From the NCBI GenBank assembly GCA_018268195.1, contig JAFDWZ010000010.1, positions 1 through 64,000 on the forward strand: a DNA stretch of 64,000 nucleotides, written 5' to 3'. Within the stretch, counting starts at the first letter, position 1; each line of letters opens with the position of its first letter. This stretch comes from Bacteroidota bacterium. Lineage in GTDB: Bacteria; Bacteroidota; Bacteroidia; AKYH767-A; OLB10. The position numbers and the translations under genes are program-made. Below, piece after piece: positions 55,601 to 62,180 of this stretch. The notes beneath the pieces are model-generated. The model ran no database searches. It was not told the DNA's origin and saw only the letters and a program-made list of their open reading frames with translations.

Positions 55601-56175
55601 CTGAGTATGGCTGCGTAAATACCGACACCGTTAGCAATGCTGTTACCGTTTATCCAAGCCCTGTTGCAGCATTCACTCCTGATCCTCGCGAAACAAATAT
55701 TCTCAACCCTGTCATCAATTTTGTGAATCAGAGTGTGGGAGCCAATACATGGGATTGGACCTTTGGTGATGGTCACACTTCCTTAGATTTTAGTCCGAAA
55801 CATGCTTATGGCGATACGGGCTGGTATGATGTAAGCCTGATTGTAGTTAATTCTTTCGGATGTCGTGACAGTGCGTATGATAAAATTTACATCGCTCCGA
55901 TAACTACTTTCTTTATTCCAAATGCATTCACACCCAACAATGATGGACATAACGAAGAGTTTGACATCAAGGGAATTAACATTGTGAATTATACACTGTT
56001 GATACACGATCGTTGGGGTGAATTGATTTTTGAAGGAGATAATCATGGATGGGATGGCCGCGTAAAAGGAAAATCAACTCAGGCCAAGCAGGATGTTTAC
56101 GTCTATACAGTAGTTGCCAAAGATGTATTCGGAAAAATGCATAAAATGGTTGGCCATGTAACGTTGTTGCGTTAG
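49672..56175 (+). CDS. Giant surface protein with PKD and Ig-like repeats and type B T9SS sorting domain
   Basis: A 2167-residue exported protein. The signal peptide (to about residue 25) is followed by a Cys-rich N-terminal domain (about 26-285, THSMGADLTYECVGGNKY start) that recurs at the front of gliding-type PKD proteins. About 12 PKD domains (WxWxFGDG/N and GTYxVTLxV motifs) and about nine Ig-like modules (ATGGxxYxWS, VTVTDANGC) then alternate in runs of three PKD, four Ig, three PKD, five Ig, six PKD. The last 85 residues (FIPNAFTPNNDG, DRWGELIFE, GxVTLLR) are the gliding-motility-associated CHU_C type B sorting domain, which directs T9SS export and surface attachment. Probably an adhesin or structural surface fibre. 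No sortase-like PorU gene is in the window. Confidence 0.93.
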   Translation: MSTRLRLKILFSLLITLMFCKQSLATHSMGADLTYECVGGNKYKIRVSFYRDCIGISAPTYVDVKVGSASCGQSFMKRLFPIPGTGVEISPLCPNALSTCRGGVFTGIQEWVYEGIVNLPMQCVDWTFSYQLCCRNAAINTISNPLTNTFYIYATLNNTVVTCNTSPVFSNKPVPFACLGQQLCFNHGAYDADGDSLVYSLITPKQDASTTVNYLPPFSATNPLSSNPPIAFNNATGDICMTPTQLDVTVMAVLVQEYRNGILIGSVERDIQVTVINCNNNLPTLTGINGTNQFSATICANEPYCFNIYSNDPDVGQTVTLSYDSSVTGATFTSAGTPHPTGTFCWTPDNSDISATPKCFTVKVTDDNCPWLGSQIYSYCLTVVGVNVDAGPDQYVTCSDLATITATASGGNGGPYTYQWSNGFTNPTQTVAPGTYIVTVSDGMCSATDTVTVHYISFPTADFSFTNACPNSPVQFQDQSTVSGSTIIGWYWDFGDSTNSFDQNPVHTFPSQGTYNVTLVVETNLGCLDTVMLPVAIAPLPVPLFTVQPGCANTSVTINNTTPGTITSWDWNFGNGQTSTQQNPVIAYTDSGSYNITLTVTDANGCVGVYSDFVSIESSPLAAFSLNGISSCVGSSFTLNNTSSGNIISYHWDFGNGVTSTAMDTTITYNSSGVYVVTLTVTSANGCTSTVSQNIHISPPPTADAGANTSLCAGKSVVLTATGGQTYQWSNGQTTNPITVNPVNSTVYTVTVTDANGCTAIDSVSVNVNALPTAVVSPNQMICQGQSATLSASGGVSYSWSPTGSTGSTITVNPSSTTTYNVTITDANGCSANTSVNVTVNPNPVVNIPTSFVCPGSYTTLNAGNTGSTYLWSTGAITQTVDVTLPGNYTVTVTNAYGCTNTQTAQVTLGGTIANNNSSINLCQGQTTILDAGNPGNTYLWSTGATTQSILAATAGQYTVTITNIHGCTAALVTNVVVNPLPQAAFTSQDVCINQSAVFLNSSSISSGTVTGWQWYFGDGSTSLQQNPSHNFASAGTYQISLVATSAAGCVDSVSQSVTLYPLPSVNFTTANGCAGSIISFNNTSTVGAGSISSYAWNFSDGGTSSLTSPTHTYALDGNYTVTLVANSSGGCVDSIRKPVTIYPLPHADFSAQPVCLGQQTSFNNLSSVSGNNINSWNWNFGNSTSSNVQNPVMQYAQSGNFIAQLIVQTAYGCSDTVQKNVKVYALPVADAGVNQNVCNGSSVTLTATGGNQYQWSPVAGNAGTLTFIPQSSLTCYVTVTDSNNCVAHDSVKVNVLPLPIADAGTNKTICEGSNVILQASGGVSYSWTPGAQTTASITVSPSISTWYFVTVTGANGCTATDSVPVTVNPLPMVQTTPDISICSGMTVALQASGGVVYNWYPTGDTTAVTYVTPLTNTQYIVEVTDLNGCKAKDTVMVNVMPSPVISLSNTFICMGYSATLDAGYPGSTYQWTPNGEITQSIQVSTAGTYGVIVTTANGCTGYGQAQVTVGGDSIVNNSTNVMLCAGQSTVLDAGNPGSTFLWSTGATSQTITVNTSGTYSVTITDADGCTGLFESIVTVNPLPVPQFIASPICYGDTTHFLNQSTISSGNMMSYLWNFGDSTISGLQNPSHIYSQPGSYNVSLQIVSGNGCTSTLSQNVEIYTAPTAIFTGDNVCRNKQTQFHDLSTVNNGMIVSWNWDFGDGTSSTSKNPLHTYASDGVYPVQLRVMSNHGCFDHYRDSVVVYHLPAPQILSMNNCENISISMSDVSSTSPLNDIWIWNFGDGYSSNQPSPVHAYSSAGTYLITLTVQDTNGCVSHDTAQVVVYPNPVAAFTGGPGCEGAPVQFQNYSTIPSGAITGYSWNFGDSASSQAENPSHTYSPAGNYPVTLTVTSDQGCIDSIQAFVTIHANPVAQFQQNSHAGCGPLPVQFYDYSQGVDGNIVQWNWTFGDGNNDTVQNPLNVYTQTGVYNVMLTVTSEYGCVNTDTVSNAVTVYPSPVAAFTPDPRETNILNPVINFVNQSVGANTWDWTFGDGHTSLDFSPKHAYGDTGWYDVSLIVVNSFGCRDSAYDKIYIAPITTFFIPNAFTPNNDGHNEEFDIKGINIVNYTLLIHDRWGELIFEGDNHGWDGRVKGKSTQAKQDVYVYTVVAKDVFGKMHKMVGHVTLLR
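52201..52620 (+). repeat. Copy 1 of a two-Ig module inside the PKD giant
   Basis: Encodes a pair of Ig-like units joined by a VTLGG linker, with DAGNPGNTYLWSTGATTQS in the second unit. It is matched by 54001-54425 at the same position relative to flanking Ig and PKD runs. Confidence 0.75.
54001..54425 (+). repeat. Copy 2 of the two-Ig module
   Basis: Encodes the same pair with a VTVGG linker and DAGNPGSTFLWSTGATSQT in the second unit, about 1.8 kb after copy 1. Both copies are preceded by Ig units and followed by PKD runs. Confidence 0.75.
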
Positions 56176-56272
56176 TAATTGCTTCGTTAATCAAAAATAG
56201 ATTTTAGCTCACCTTGAGCATTAAAAGGCTATTGCTGCAGTTCTGACGTTTTACCAATTCATCGTAATGCTT

Positions 56273-56280
56273 TACCTTTG
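56273..56280 (+). promoter_or_regulatory. Candidate -7 element (TACCTTTG) of the rmuC operon
   Basis: TACCTTTG ends 4 bases before the ATG at 56285, which would make the mRNA leaderless, and it lies after the alternative ATG at 56267. Confidence 0.45.
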
Positions 56281-56284
56281 TGTA

Positions 56285-57613
56285 ATGCAAATGATGATAG
56301 TGTATATTTTAATCGCCATTTTACTTACAGCAGTAATTACCTATATTGTTGTACAACGTTTATTTTCTTCCAACCTCAACAACTCGCAACAGCATGCTGT
56401 AGAACTGGAAAAGCAGAATGAATCACTTAAAGCATCTGTGAGTCAGTTGCAATCTTTTCAGCAAAAAACTGAAATGATGCTTTCAGACGAACGTAAGCAG
56501 ACATTACAACTCACCAACGACCTTGCAACTGCTCAAACACGTTATGAAGATGCATTGAAACGGATGAATGAGCAAAAGCAGGAGTTGGAGCAGATGCAAC
56601 AGAAATTGAAAACAGAATTTGAAAATCTTGCCAATAAAATTCTGGATGAGAAAAGCAGAAAATTTACAGATCAGAATAAAGTTAATCTGGATATTATTCT
56701 GAATCCGCTAAAGGAAAAAATTAAGGATTTTGAAGAAAAGGTAGATAAGACTTATAAAGCAGAATCTGATGAACGCATTTCGCTGAAAACGCAAATTGCC
56801 AATCTGGTGGAGCTTAATAAGCAATTAAGCAGCGAAGCAAATAATTTAGCTACTGCACTCAAAGGCGATAATAAAAAACAAGGCAATTGGGGCGAACTTG
56901 TTTTGGAGAAAATTCTTGAGTCTTCAGGGTTGATAAAAGGACAAGAGTATAAAACACAAGTCAGTGCCATAAATGATAATGGTGATAGTATAAAGCCTGA
57001 TGTAATAGTTTTTCTACCTGATAACAAACACCTCATCATTGATTCTAAGGTGTCATTGGTTGCATATAACGAATATGTTTCATCTGACGATGAAGAAGCA
57101 CGTACTCAGTATGCTTCACAGCATGTACAGTCGGTACGTAACCACATTCGCCAACTGAGTGATAAAAATTATCAAACGGCCAATGGGTATAGCAGCCCTG
57201 ATTTTGTCATATTGTTTATGCCTGTTGAGTCAGCATTTAGTTTTGCCATGCAGGTCGACAAGGACTTGTATAATTTTGCATGGGAGCGAAAAATTGTGCT
57301 CGTAAGCCCAACCACTTTGCTTGCCACATTACGCACTGTAGCATCCATTTGGAAACATGAGCGGCAGGTAAAAAATGCAATGCAGATTGCTGAAGAAGGA
57401 GGGAAGATGTATGACAAACTTGTCTTGTTTGTTACAGACCTTATCTCCATTGGAAAAAAAATGGATGGAGCTAAAGAAGATTATGTGGAGGCAATGAAAA
57501 AACTTACAGATGGAACTGGGAATCTGGTAGGAAGAGCACAAAAGATGAAAGAACTAGGTGCAAAAGCGAGTAAATCGCTCCCCGGACAACTAATAGAAAG
57601 AGCAGGTGAATAA
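56285..57613 (+). CDS. rmuC: DNA recombination protein RmuC
   Basis: RmuC-family proteins limit inversion at short repeats and have a nuclease-like core. The 442-residue product has one N-terminal membrane helix, a long coiled coil (about 25-160) and the conserved RmuC domain (about 180-400), with KQGNWGELVLEKILESSGL, IDSKVSLVAY (the PD-(D/E)XK-like DSK) and VILFMPVESAF. ATG at 56285 is preferred over 56267 because of the promoter element between them; the difference is six residues. The GWxTD gene starts 8 bases before its end. Confidence 0.93.
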   Translation: MQMMIVYILIAILLTAVITYIVVQRLFSSNLNNSQQHAVELEKQNESLKASVSQLQSFQQKTEMMLSDERKQTLQLTNDLATAQTRYEDALKRMNEQKQELEQMQQKLKTEFENLANKILDEKSRKFTDQNKVNLDIILNPLKEKIKDFEEKVDKTYKAESDERISLKTQIANLVELNKQLSSEANNLATALKGDNKKQGNWGELVLEKILESSGLIKGQEYKTQVSAINDNGDSIKPDVIVFLPDNKHLIIDSKVSLVAYNEYVSSDDEEARTQYASQHVQSVRNHIRQLSDKNYQTANGYSSPDFVILFMPVESAFSFAMQVDKDLYNFAWERKIVLVSPTTLLATLRTVASIWKHERQVKNAMQIAEEGGKMYDKLVLFVTDLISIGKKMDGAKEDYVEAMKKLTDGTGNLVGRAQKMKELGAKASKSLPGQLIERAGE

Positions 57614-58874
57614 AATTGCAATTACAATTATGATGTTATCGCTGGTTGCATGCAGCGGCCTACATCGCATAAGCAATACTGATTTAAGTTGGCAGTATAA
57701 AGATGAGCCTTCCTGGCTGAAACCTCAATATGCCTTAGTGCACGAATCAGCTGATAGCAGCACTTTATATCTACGGCTTTCTGTATCTGATATTTTATAT
57801 AAGCGAAGCGATGATGGTGAAATGAAAGCGAATTTCAGTTTGCGTTTTATATTTTTTCAGGCGTATGAAAGCAAAAAAATTATTGACAGCCTCTCTGTCA
57901 CGTTCTCACCTCCTTACAGTAGCGACTCCAATGCTGTTGTCATTAAATCATTTAAAATCCGACATCCCAAGCAGAATTGCCTGCTCGCACTTAGACTTAA
58001 TGACTTAAACAGAGGTTCATTTAAAGAATCATTCATCAATGTAAATGTAAGCAAACAAAGTAGCCAGGAATTTGATATTCGTGCAGATGAGGATAATTTC
58101 CCTTTGTTCAACAACGTAGTCAATAATACTTTTTCAGATCATCTTAATGTAACCGATTATACATCTGCAGGCAAAATGTGGGTGCGTTGTTTTTTCAACG
58201 AGTATCCAATTGCATTGCCTCCATTCAGCAACAAACCTCCGCGGGTTTTTAGTTACGCTTCTGATAGTAGTTATCAGATTGAAGCAAATGCAGATGGGAA
58301 ATTTGTTCTTAGGCCTCAGAATTATGGAATTTATCATCTGCAATTTGATACTTTATTAAAATCAGGAGCTACTTTATTTTATTTTGATGAGTCCTATCCA
58401 AAGGTTACAAATTCCGATATACTCATTGAAGCATTGCGTTATCTCACTACTGCCAATGAATATGAAAAACTTTTAAAAGCGGATGATAAAAAAGAAGCAG
58501 TGGACGATTTCTGGATTAAAGTTTCAGGAAGCAAAGAGCGTGCACGATTTTTAATACGTATGTTTTATACGCGCATGCAAAATGCGAATCGCTTTTTTAC
58601 CTCCTATCTGGAAGGATGGAAAACAGACAGAGGAATGATATACTTAGTTTTCGGACCTCCTAAAACGGTGTATCGCACCGCTGAAGCAGAATATTGGGAG
58701 TATGGAACGTACAGAGGTTATGGCGCACTCAGTTTTTCATTTCAAAAAATAAATAACCCTTTTACCGACAATGATTTTGTATTGGTAAGGTCAGCAAGTT
58801 ATGAGCCTGTATGGTATATGGCTGTTGACAACTGGCGGCAGGGACGAATCTCAGGAGAAGATATACATGATTGA
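57606..58874 (+). CDS. GWxTD-domain lipoprotein
   Basis: A 422-residue predicted lipoprotein. GTG at 57606 gives a signal peptide with lipobox SLVAC (Cys about residue 17). The C-terminal region (about 290-422) is the GWxTD domain: EGWKTDRGMIYLVFGPP with the namesake W-x-TD, then YWEYG and a DFVLVRSASYEPVWY end. The domain is common in Bacteroidota and related phyla but of unknown function. It overlaps rmuC by 8 bases and rlmB by 8 bases. Confidence 0.9.
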   Translation: MNKIAITIMMLSLVACSGLHRISNTDLSWQYKDEPSWLKPQYALVHESADSSTLYLRLSVSDILYKRSDDGEMKANFSLRFIFFQAYESKKIIDSLSVTFSPPYSSDSNAVVIKSFKIRHPKQNCLLALRLNDLNRGSFKESFINVNVSKQSSQEFDIRADEDNFPLFNNVVNNTFSDHLNVTDYTSAGKMWVRCFFNEYPIALPPFSNKPPRVFSYASDSSYQIEANADGKFVLRPQNYGIYHLQFDTLLKSGATLFYFDESYPKVTNSDILIEALRYLTTANEYEKLLKADDKKEAVDDFWIKVSGSKERARFLIRMFYTRMQNANRFFTSYLEGWKTDRGMIYLVFGPPKTVYRTAEAEYWEYGTYRGYGALSFSFQKINNPFTDNDFVLVRSASYEPVWYMAVDNWRQGRISGEDIHD

Positions 58875-59610
58875 CAAGAAAACGGAATATATTTATGGCA
58901 CACGTGCAGTAGCTGAAGCAGTGAAAGCCGGAAAGCAGATTGAAAAAATTATTCTGCAGCAGGGATTGTCTAATCCGCTGATAACTGAATTGAAGGACCT
59001 TCTTGTAGAGAGAAAAATTCCTTTTCAGCTGGTGCCGCTACCCAAAATTCAGCAGGTAACCAGAGGAAATCATCAGGGAGTAGTAGCATGGTTATCGTTG
59101 GTAGAGTATCAGCAAGTGGAAGACCTCATCCCTCTCATTTTCGACAAGGGTGAGTTGCCGCTTTTTATTATGCTCGACAGAGTTACAGATGTGCGAAACC
59201 TTGGAGCCATTGCGCGTACTGCATTGTGTACCGGTGTTCATGCCATTATTATTCCGGAACAAGGTTCTGCAAGAATTAATGCAGATGCCGTAAAAACATC
59301 TGCCGGTGCACTTCACTCTGTTCCTGTTTGTCGCGAAAAAAATCTGAAACTTGCTATGGAATATATGAAAGGTAGTGGTATCAGAATTTTTGCTGCAACT
59401 GAAAAAGCCTCCTTGCCTTATTACAAAGCGAATCTTGCAGACCCGTGTTGTATCATCATGGGCAGTGAAGGAGAAGGTATTTCGCCTGAATATCTCAAAC
59501 GTGCCGATGAGCAGATTACCATACCTATGAAACAAACCGTAGCATCACTGAATGTTTCTGTTGCTGCCGGTGTCATTTTATTTGAAGCATTTCGCCAGCG
59601 AAATGCCTGA
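58867..59610 (+). CDS. rlmB: 23S rRNA 2'-O-methyltransferase (TrmH/RlmB family)
   Basis: A 247-residue SPOUT methyltransferase, most like RlmB, which methylates the ribose of G2251 in 23S rRNA. An N-terminal substrate-binding domain (YGTRAVAEAVKAGKQIEKI) is followed by the three SPOUT motifs: LDRVTDVRNLGAIART, IIMGSEGEGIS and SLNVSVAAGVILFEAFRQ. ATG at 58867 starts the family core; the frame is open further upstream only inside the GWxTD gene. A tRNA methyltransferase role cannot be excluded. Confidence 0.93.
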   Translation: MIDKKTEYIYGTRAVAEAVKAGKQIEKIILQQGLSNPLITELKDLLVERKIPFQLVPLPKIQQVTRGNHQGVVAWLSLVEYQQVEDLIPLIFDKGELPLFIMLDRVTDVRNLGAIARTALCTGVHAIIIPEQGSARINADAVKTSAGALHSVPVCREKNLKLAMEYMKGSGIRIFAATEKASLPYYKANLADPCCIIMGSEGEGISPEYLKRADEQITIPMKQTVASLNVSVAAGVILFEAFRQRNA

Positions 59611-59766
59611 TGTGTTATTTGTATTAACAGAGCCTTCCCTCGTACTCACAAGAGGTAATATAATTGAAAGCAATGTTTTCATTATGCAGAAGTGAAACAG
59701 CTTTTGCCCTGACTTAGTCACCCGAAAAAAATCTGGAGACTGTGTTTGGATGTATTATAGAACGAT

Positions 59767-59832
59767 GACTTCGAAGGAGTCAAATGTTTATAGCAAGGAT
59801 ATATCATCATAAATACCTACCTCGAAGGAGGT
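59767..59832. repeat. Two related palindromic units (TTCGAAGGAG and CTCGAAGGAG type)
   Basis: GACTTCGAAGGAGTC (59767-59781) and ACCTCGAAGGAGGT (59819-59832) are similar hairpins with GAA loops, each followed by related flanks (CAAATGTTTA and CGAACATTTT). They look like two degenerate copies of one intergenic repeat family built on CCxxCGAAGGxG. Confidence 0.65.
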
Positions 59833-59856
59833 CGAACATTTTGTTGCGAACATACG

Positions 59857-59881
59857 AGTCCCCACAAAATGGTGGGAGACT
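59857..59881. repeat. Inverted repeat (AGTC-CCCAC hairpin)
   Basis: AGTCCCCAC (59857-59865) pairs with GTGGG-A-GACT (59872-59881) with one bulged A. It is not followed by a T run, so it is not an evident terminator. It ends at the start of the first TATGAAAGTACA copy. Confidence 0.6.
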
Positions 59882-59895
59882 ATGAAAGTACATGA

Positions 59896-60090
59896 AAGGA
59901 GTTTTTTGTTGGAAAAGTAGATGCAGAGGTGTCAAGGCAAATTAAGCGGTTGATTGATAAAAAGATGATTTTTCCGGAAAAAGATGGAACCAGAAAGTAT
60001 GTTCTTAGATTTGATAACAGCTATTTGCTAAGAAGTATCATTAAGTCATTGGGAGATAAAGGTTTTTTGCCAGCCCGTGACGAGATTTAA
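59896..60090 (+). pseudogene. C-terminal gene remnant (winged-helix-like, possibly Fic-associated)
   Basis: One frame is open for about 64 codons, from a TGA at 59893 to TAA at 60088, with protein-like content: a VSRQIKRLIDKKMIFPE stretch, then RKYVLRFDNSYLLRS and GFLPARDEI. This looks like the last winged-helix part of a larger protein, perhaps of the Fic or a related accessory family, but I cannot be sure. There is no ribosome-binding site or ATG, and the upstream sequence has stops in all frames, so the front of the gene is lost. Confidence 0.55.
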
Positions 60091-60313
60091 AATGCTTGCC
60101 GTCTACGTTTTTGCAGCTTGGCGTTTGTGGCGGATTTTAACCGTCCCGAAAACTATCGGGACAAACTTGGGTCTTACATATAATTTGCTTTTTTAAATGA
60201 CAAGAAGGCACAAGTCATAAATAAGACTTGCTCCAGAGGGGGGGCATAGTCTTCCGAAAATCGGGGATATGAAAGTACAGGAATCTTTAAATTTTATTGT
60301 TGATAAAATTTTA

Positions 60314-60343
60314 TTTGTTCCCAACTGAAATACATTATATTTG
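60314..60343 (+). promoter_or_regulatory. Promoter of the SprB-repeat gene (TTTG-N18-TATATTTG)
   Basis: TTTG (60314-60317) and TATATTTG (60336-60343) with an 18-base spacer match the Bacteroidota -33/-7 consensus. The ATG is 42 bases further on. Confidence 0.7.
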
Positions 60344-60385
60344 GTGTGTTAAATTATTCATTTGTTTACTTAAACTTTTACAACA

Positions 60386-62167
60386 ATGAAAAAACACATC
60401 ACTCAACCCTCATCCATTGTAATAATGGTATTGCTGCTTGTTACATTTACAGGCAGAGCGCAAACTCAACAAGCCCAGTCTTTACAAGTTACTTTAACCG
60501 CTTCCGACTACAACGGATATAACATCACTTGTTTTGGAATGCAAAATGGTTCTGTCAGTATTTCAGTTTCAGGTGGAACACCGCCTTACACTTTTACATG
60601 GAGCAATGGTGCCACAACTTCTTCAGTAAATAATCTTCCTGCCGGTTATTATTCCGTACGCATTACCGACAGTCTTAGCAGTGACACTACATTGCAGATT
60701 ACCCTTACTCAACCTGAGCCTTTGGCCATGAGTGAACTGAATGCTTACACCTATGTCAACGGATTTAATGTAAGCTCCTTTGGCGCATGCAACGGCTCGG
60801 TAACAACAACCGTCTCCGGAGGTGTTTTGCCTTACAGCTATTTTTGGAAACCGGGACAGCAGACACTGCTTGCGCCTGTAAATTTATGTGGCGGTGAAAA
60901 CACACTTAACGTTACCGACCTGAATGGGTGCGAAGTGCGAAACTCCATTAACTTAAAAGAGCCGCAGCGTGATGATTGGACCATGACAGGAAATGTAGGA
61001 AGCAATCCTAATTTTAATTTTATCGGAACTATTGATAGTAAAGATTTGGTTTTTAAAACTAATAATAACGAAAGGCTGCGGGTATTAAGCAACGGAAATA
61101 TAAAAATAAACTCGTTTAGTGGCGGTTCATCAGGTATTCTTATGGTTGACAGTAATGGTGTTTTAAACAGAAAGCCTGTTTTACTTCCTGCATTAAATTG
61201 TAATGACCCGCTTACTCTTGCATGGCAAATTAAAACAAATGTTAGCCCCAATGTTGCATACACATGTTGGAATACGGTTGGTATTGGAACTGATGATCCG
61301 CAGAAAAATTTAGGAATAAAAGGCGGAGCAAGGTTTTTTAATTTTAATGACCACACAAAATATTTAGATGTGGAGCATGACGGATCCAATGCAAGCATCA
61401 ATACTACCGATAATCTTTTGTTAAATTATTACAGTGGTAAAAATATTTACCTGAACACAGGAACCGTGAAAGGCGATGTTGAAACAGGAGGAAATACTTT
61501 TTTGGCTACAAGTTCTGGGAAAAATGTAGGCATAGGAACTAATAATCCTAACTCACTATACAAATTAGATGTTATTGGCAATTCACGGTTTAAGGATTTT
61601 TTAACCTTTGAGGGTGATGATAATACCCAAATTGGTAGAATACAGTATAAAAACGATGCTTTTAGATTTTATTCCAAGTATCATTTTGCCATATTTTTAG
61701 ATGCTGATCCTGTTGATTTAATAAATTCTCAACATAATAATGAAGGATTTTATATTTTGTCAAATAATCATTATTGGAGTGGGGGTAATTCTGTATATGA
61801 AATGTTTCAATTAAATGGATTTTCCATGATATACAGAGGTGCAGATCCAAGCAATCCAGGTTATTACAGAGAAAATTTCAAAGTTACATCTGATGGCAAT
61901 GTCTTTGCTCGTAGTATTAACATTAATATGAATAATTTTCCCGATTATGTATTTAATGAAAGTTACAAATTAATGCAATTAAACGACTTAGAAAATTACA
62001 TTAAATTAAATAAGCATTTGCCTGAAATACCATTGGCAACTAAAATCAACAAAGAAGGTGTTGATTTGGGAGAAATAGTAAGAAAGCAAATGCAAAAAAT
62101 AGAAGAATTAACACTGTACATAATTGAATTGAATAAAAAAATTGAAGGGTTAAAAGGCGAAAAATAA
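60386..62167 (+). CDS. SprB-repeat exported protein with tail-fibre-like C terminus
   Basis: A 593-residue exported protein. The signal peptide ends near GRA-Q (residue 26). Residues about 33-120 and about 125-190 are two SprB repeats (NGSVSISVSGGTPPYTFTWSNG motif), as in surface adhesins of gliding bacteria. The centre has short repeats like VGIGTDDPQKNLGI and VGIGTNNPNSLYKLDV, which occur in tail-fibre-like proteins of this phylum. The end (LPEIPLATKINKEG, then a coiled coil of QMQKIEELTLYIIELNKKI type) is the tail-fibre trimer region. No T9SS sorting tail is evident. GC falls sharply in the last third (from about 61,530). Confidence 0.85.
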   Translation: MKKHITQPSSIVIMVLLLVTFTGRAQTQQAQSLQVTLTASDYNGYNITCFGMQNGSVSISVSGGTPPYTFTWSNGATTSSVNNLPAGYYSVRITDSLSSDTTLQITLTQPEPLAMSELNAYTYVNGFNVSSFGACNGSVTTTVSGGVLPYSYFWKPGQQTLLAPVNLCGGENTLNVTDLNGCEVRNSINLKEPQRDDWTMTGNVGSNPNFNFIGTIDSKDLVFKTNNNERLRVLSNGNIKINSFSGGSSGILMVDSNGVLNRKPVLLPALNCNDPLTLAWQIKTNVSPNVAYTCWNTVGIGTDDPQKNLGIKGGARFFNFNDHTKYLDVEHDGSNASINTTDNLLLNYYSGKNIYLNTGTVKGDVETGGNTFLATSSGKNVGIGTNNPNSLYKLDVIGNSRFKDFLTFEGDDNTQIGRIQYKNDAFRFYSKYHFAIFLDADPVDLINSQHNNEGFYILSNNHYWSGGNSVYEMFQLNGFSMIYRGADPSNPGYYRENFKVTSDGNVFARSININMNNFPDYVFNESYKLMQLNDLENYIKLNKHLPEIPLATKINKEGVDLGEIVRKQMQKIEELTLYIIELNKKIEGLKGEK

Positions 62168-62180
62168 ACTATAATCATAA

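Larger units (their letters stand above)
59611..60385. other. Decayed intergenic region with hairpins, a short direct repeat and a gene fragment
   Basis: About 775 bases with no intact gene. It holds several inverted repeats (listed separately), a 12-base direct repeat TATGAAAGTACA at 59881-59892 and 60268-60279, a coding remnant at 59896-60090, and the promoter of the SprB-repeat gene. GTCCCGA (60143-60149) pairs with TCGGGAC (60156-60162) around AAACTA. The make-up suggests remains of older insertions. Confidence 0.65.

Noticed and set aside
49672-56175. Repeated DNA units considered as a CRISPR array or tandem satellite
   Set aside because: The repeats are diverged protein domains (PKD and Ig-like) in one frame, of 200-250 bases each, not short identical repeats with unique spacers.
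59092-59535. A 147-codon open frame on the minus strand inside rlmB
   Set aside because: It is antisense to the SPOUT motifs of a well-recognised enzyme and has no protein-like pattern.
60838-61401. A 187-codon open frame on the minus strand inside the SprB-repeat gene
   Set aside because: The plus-strand frame has signal peptide, SprB repeats and full length. The minus frame has no domain pattern.
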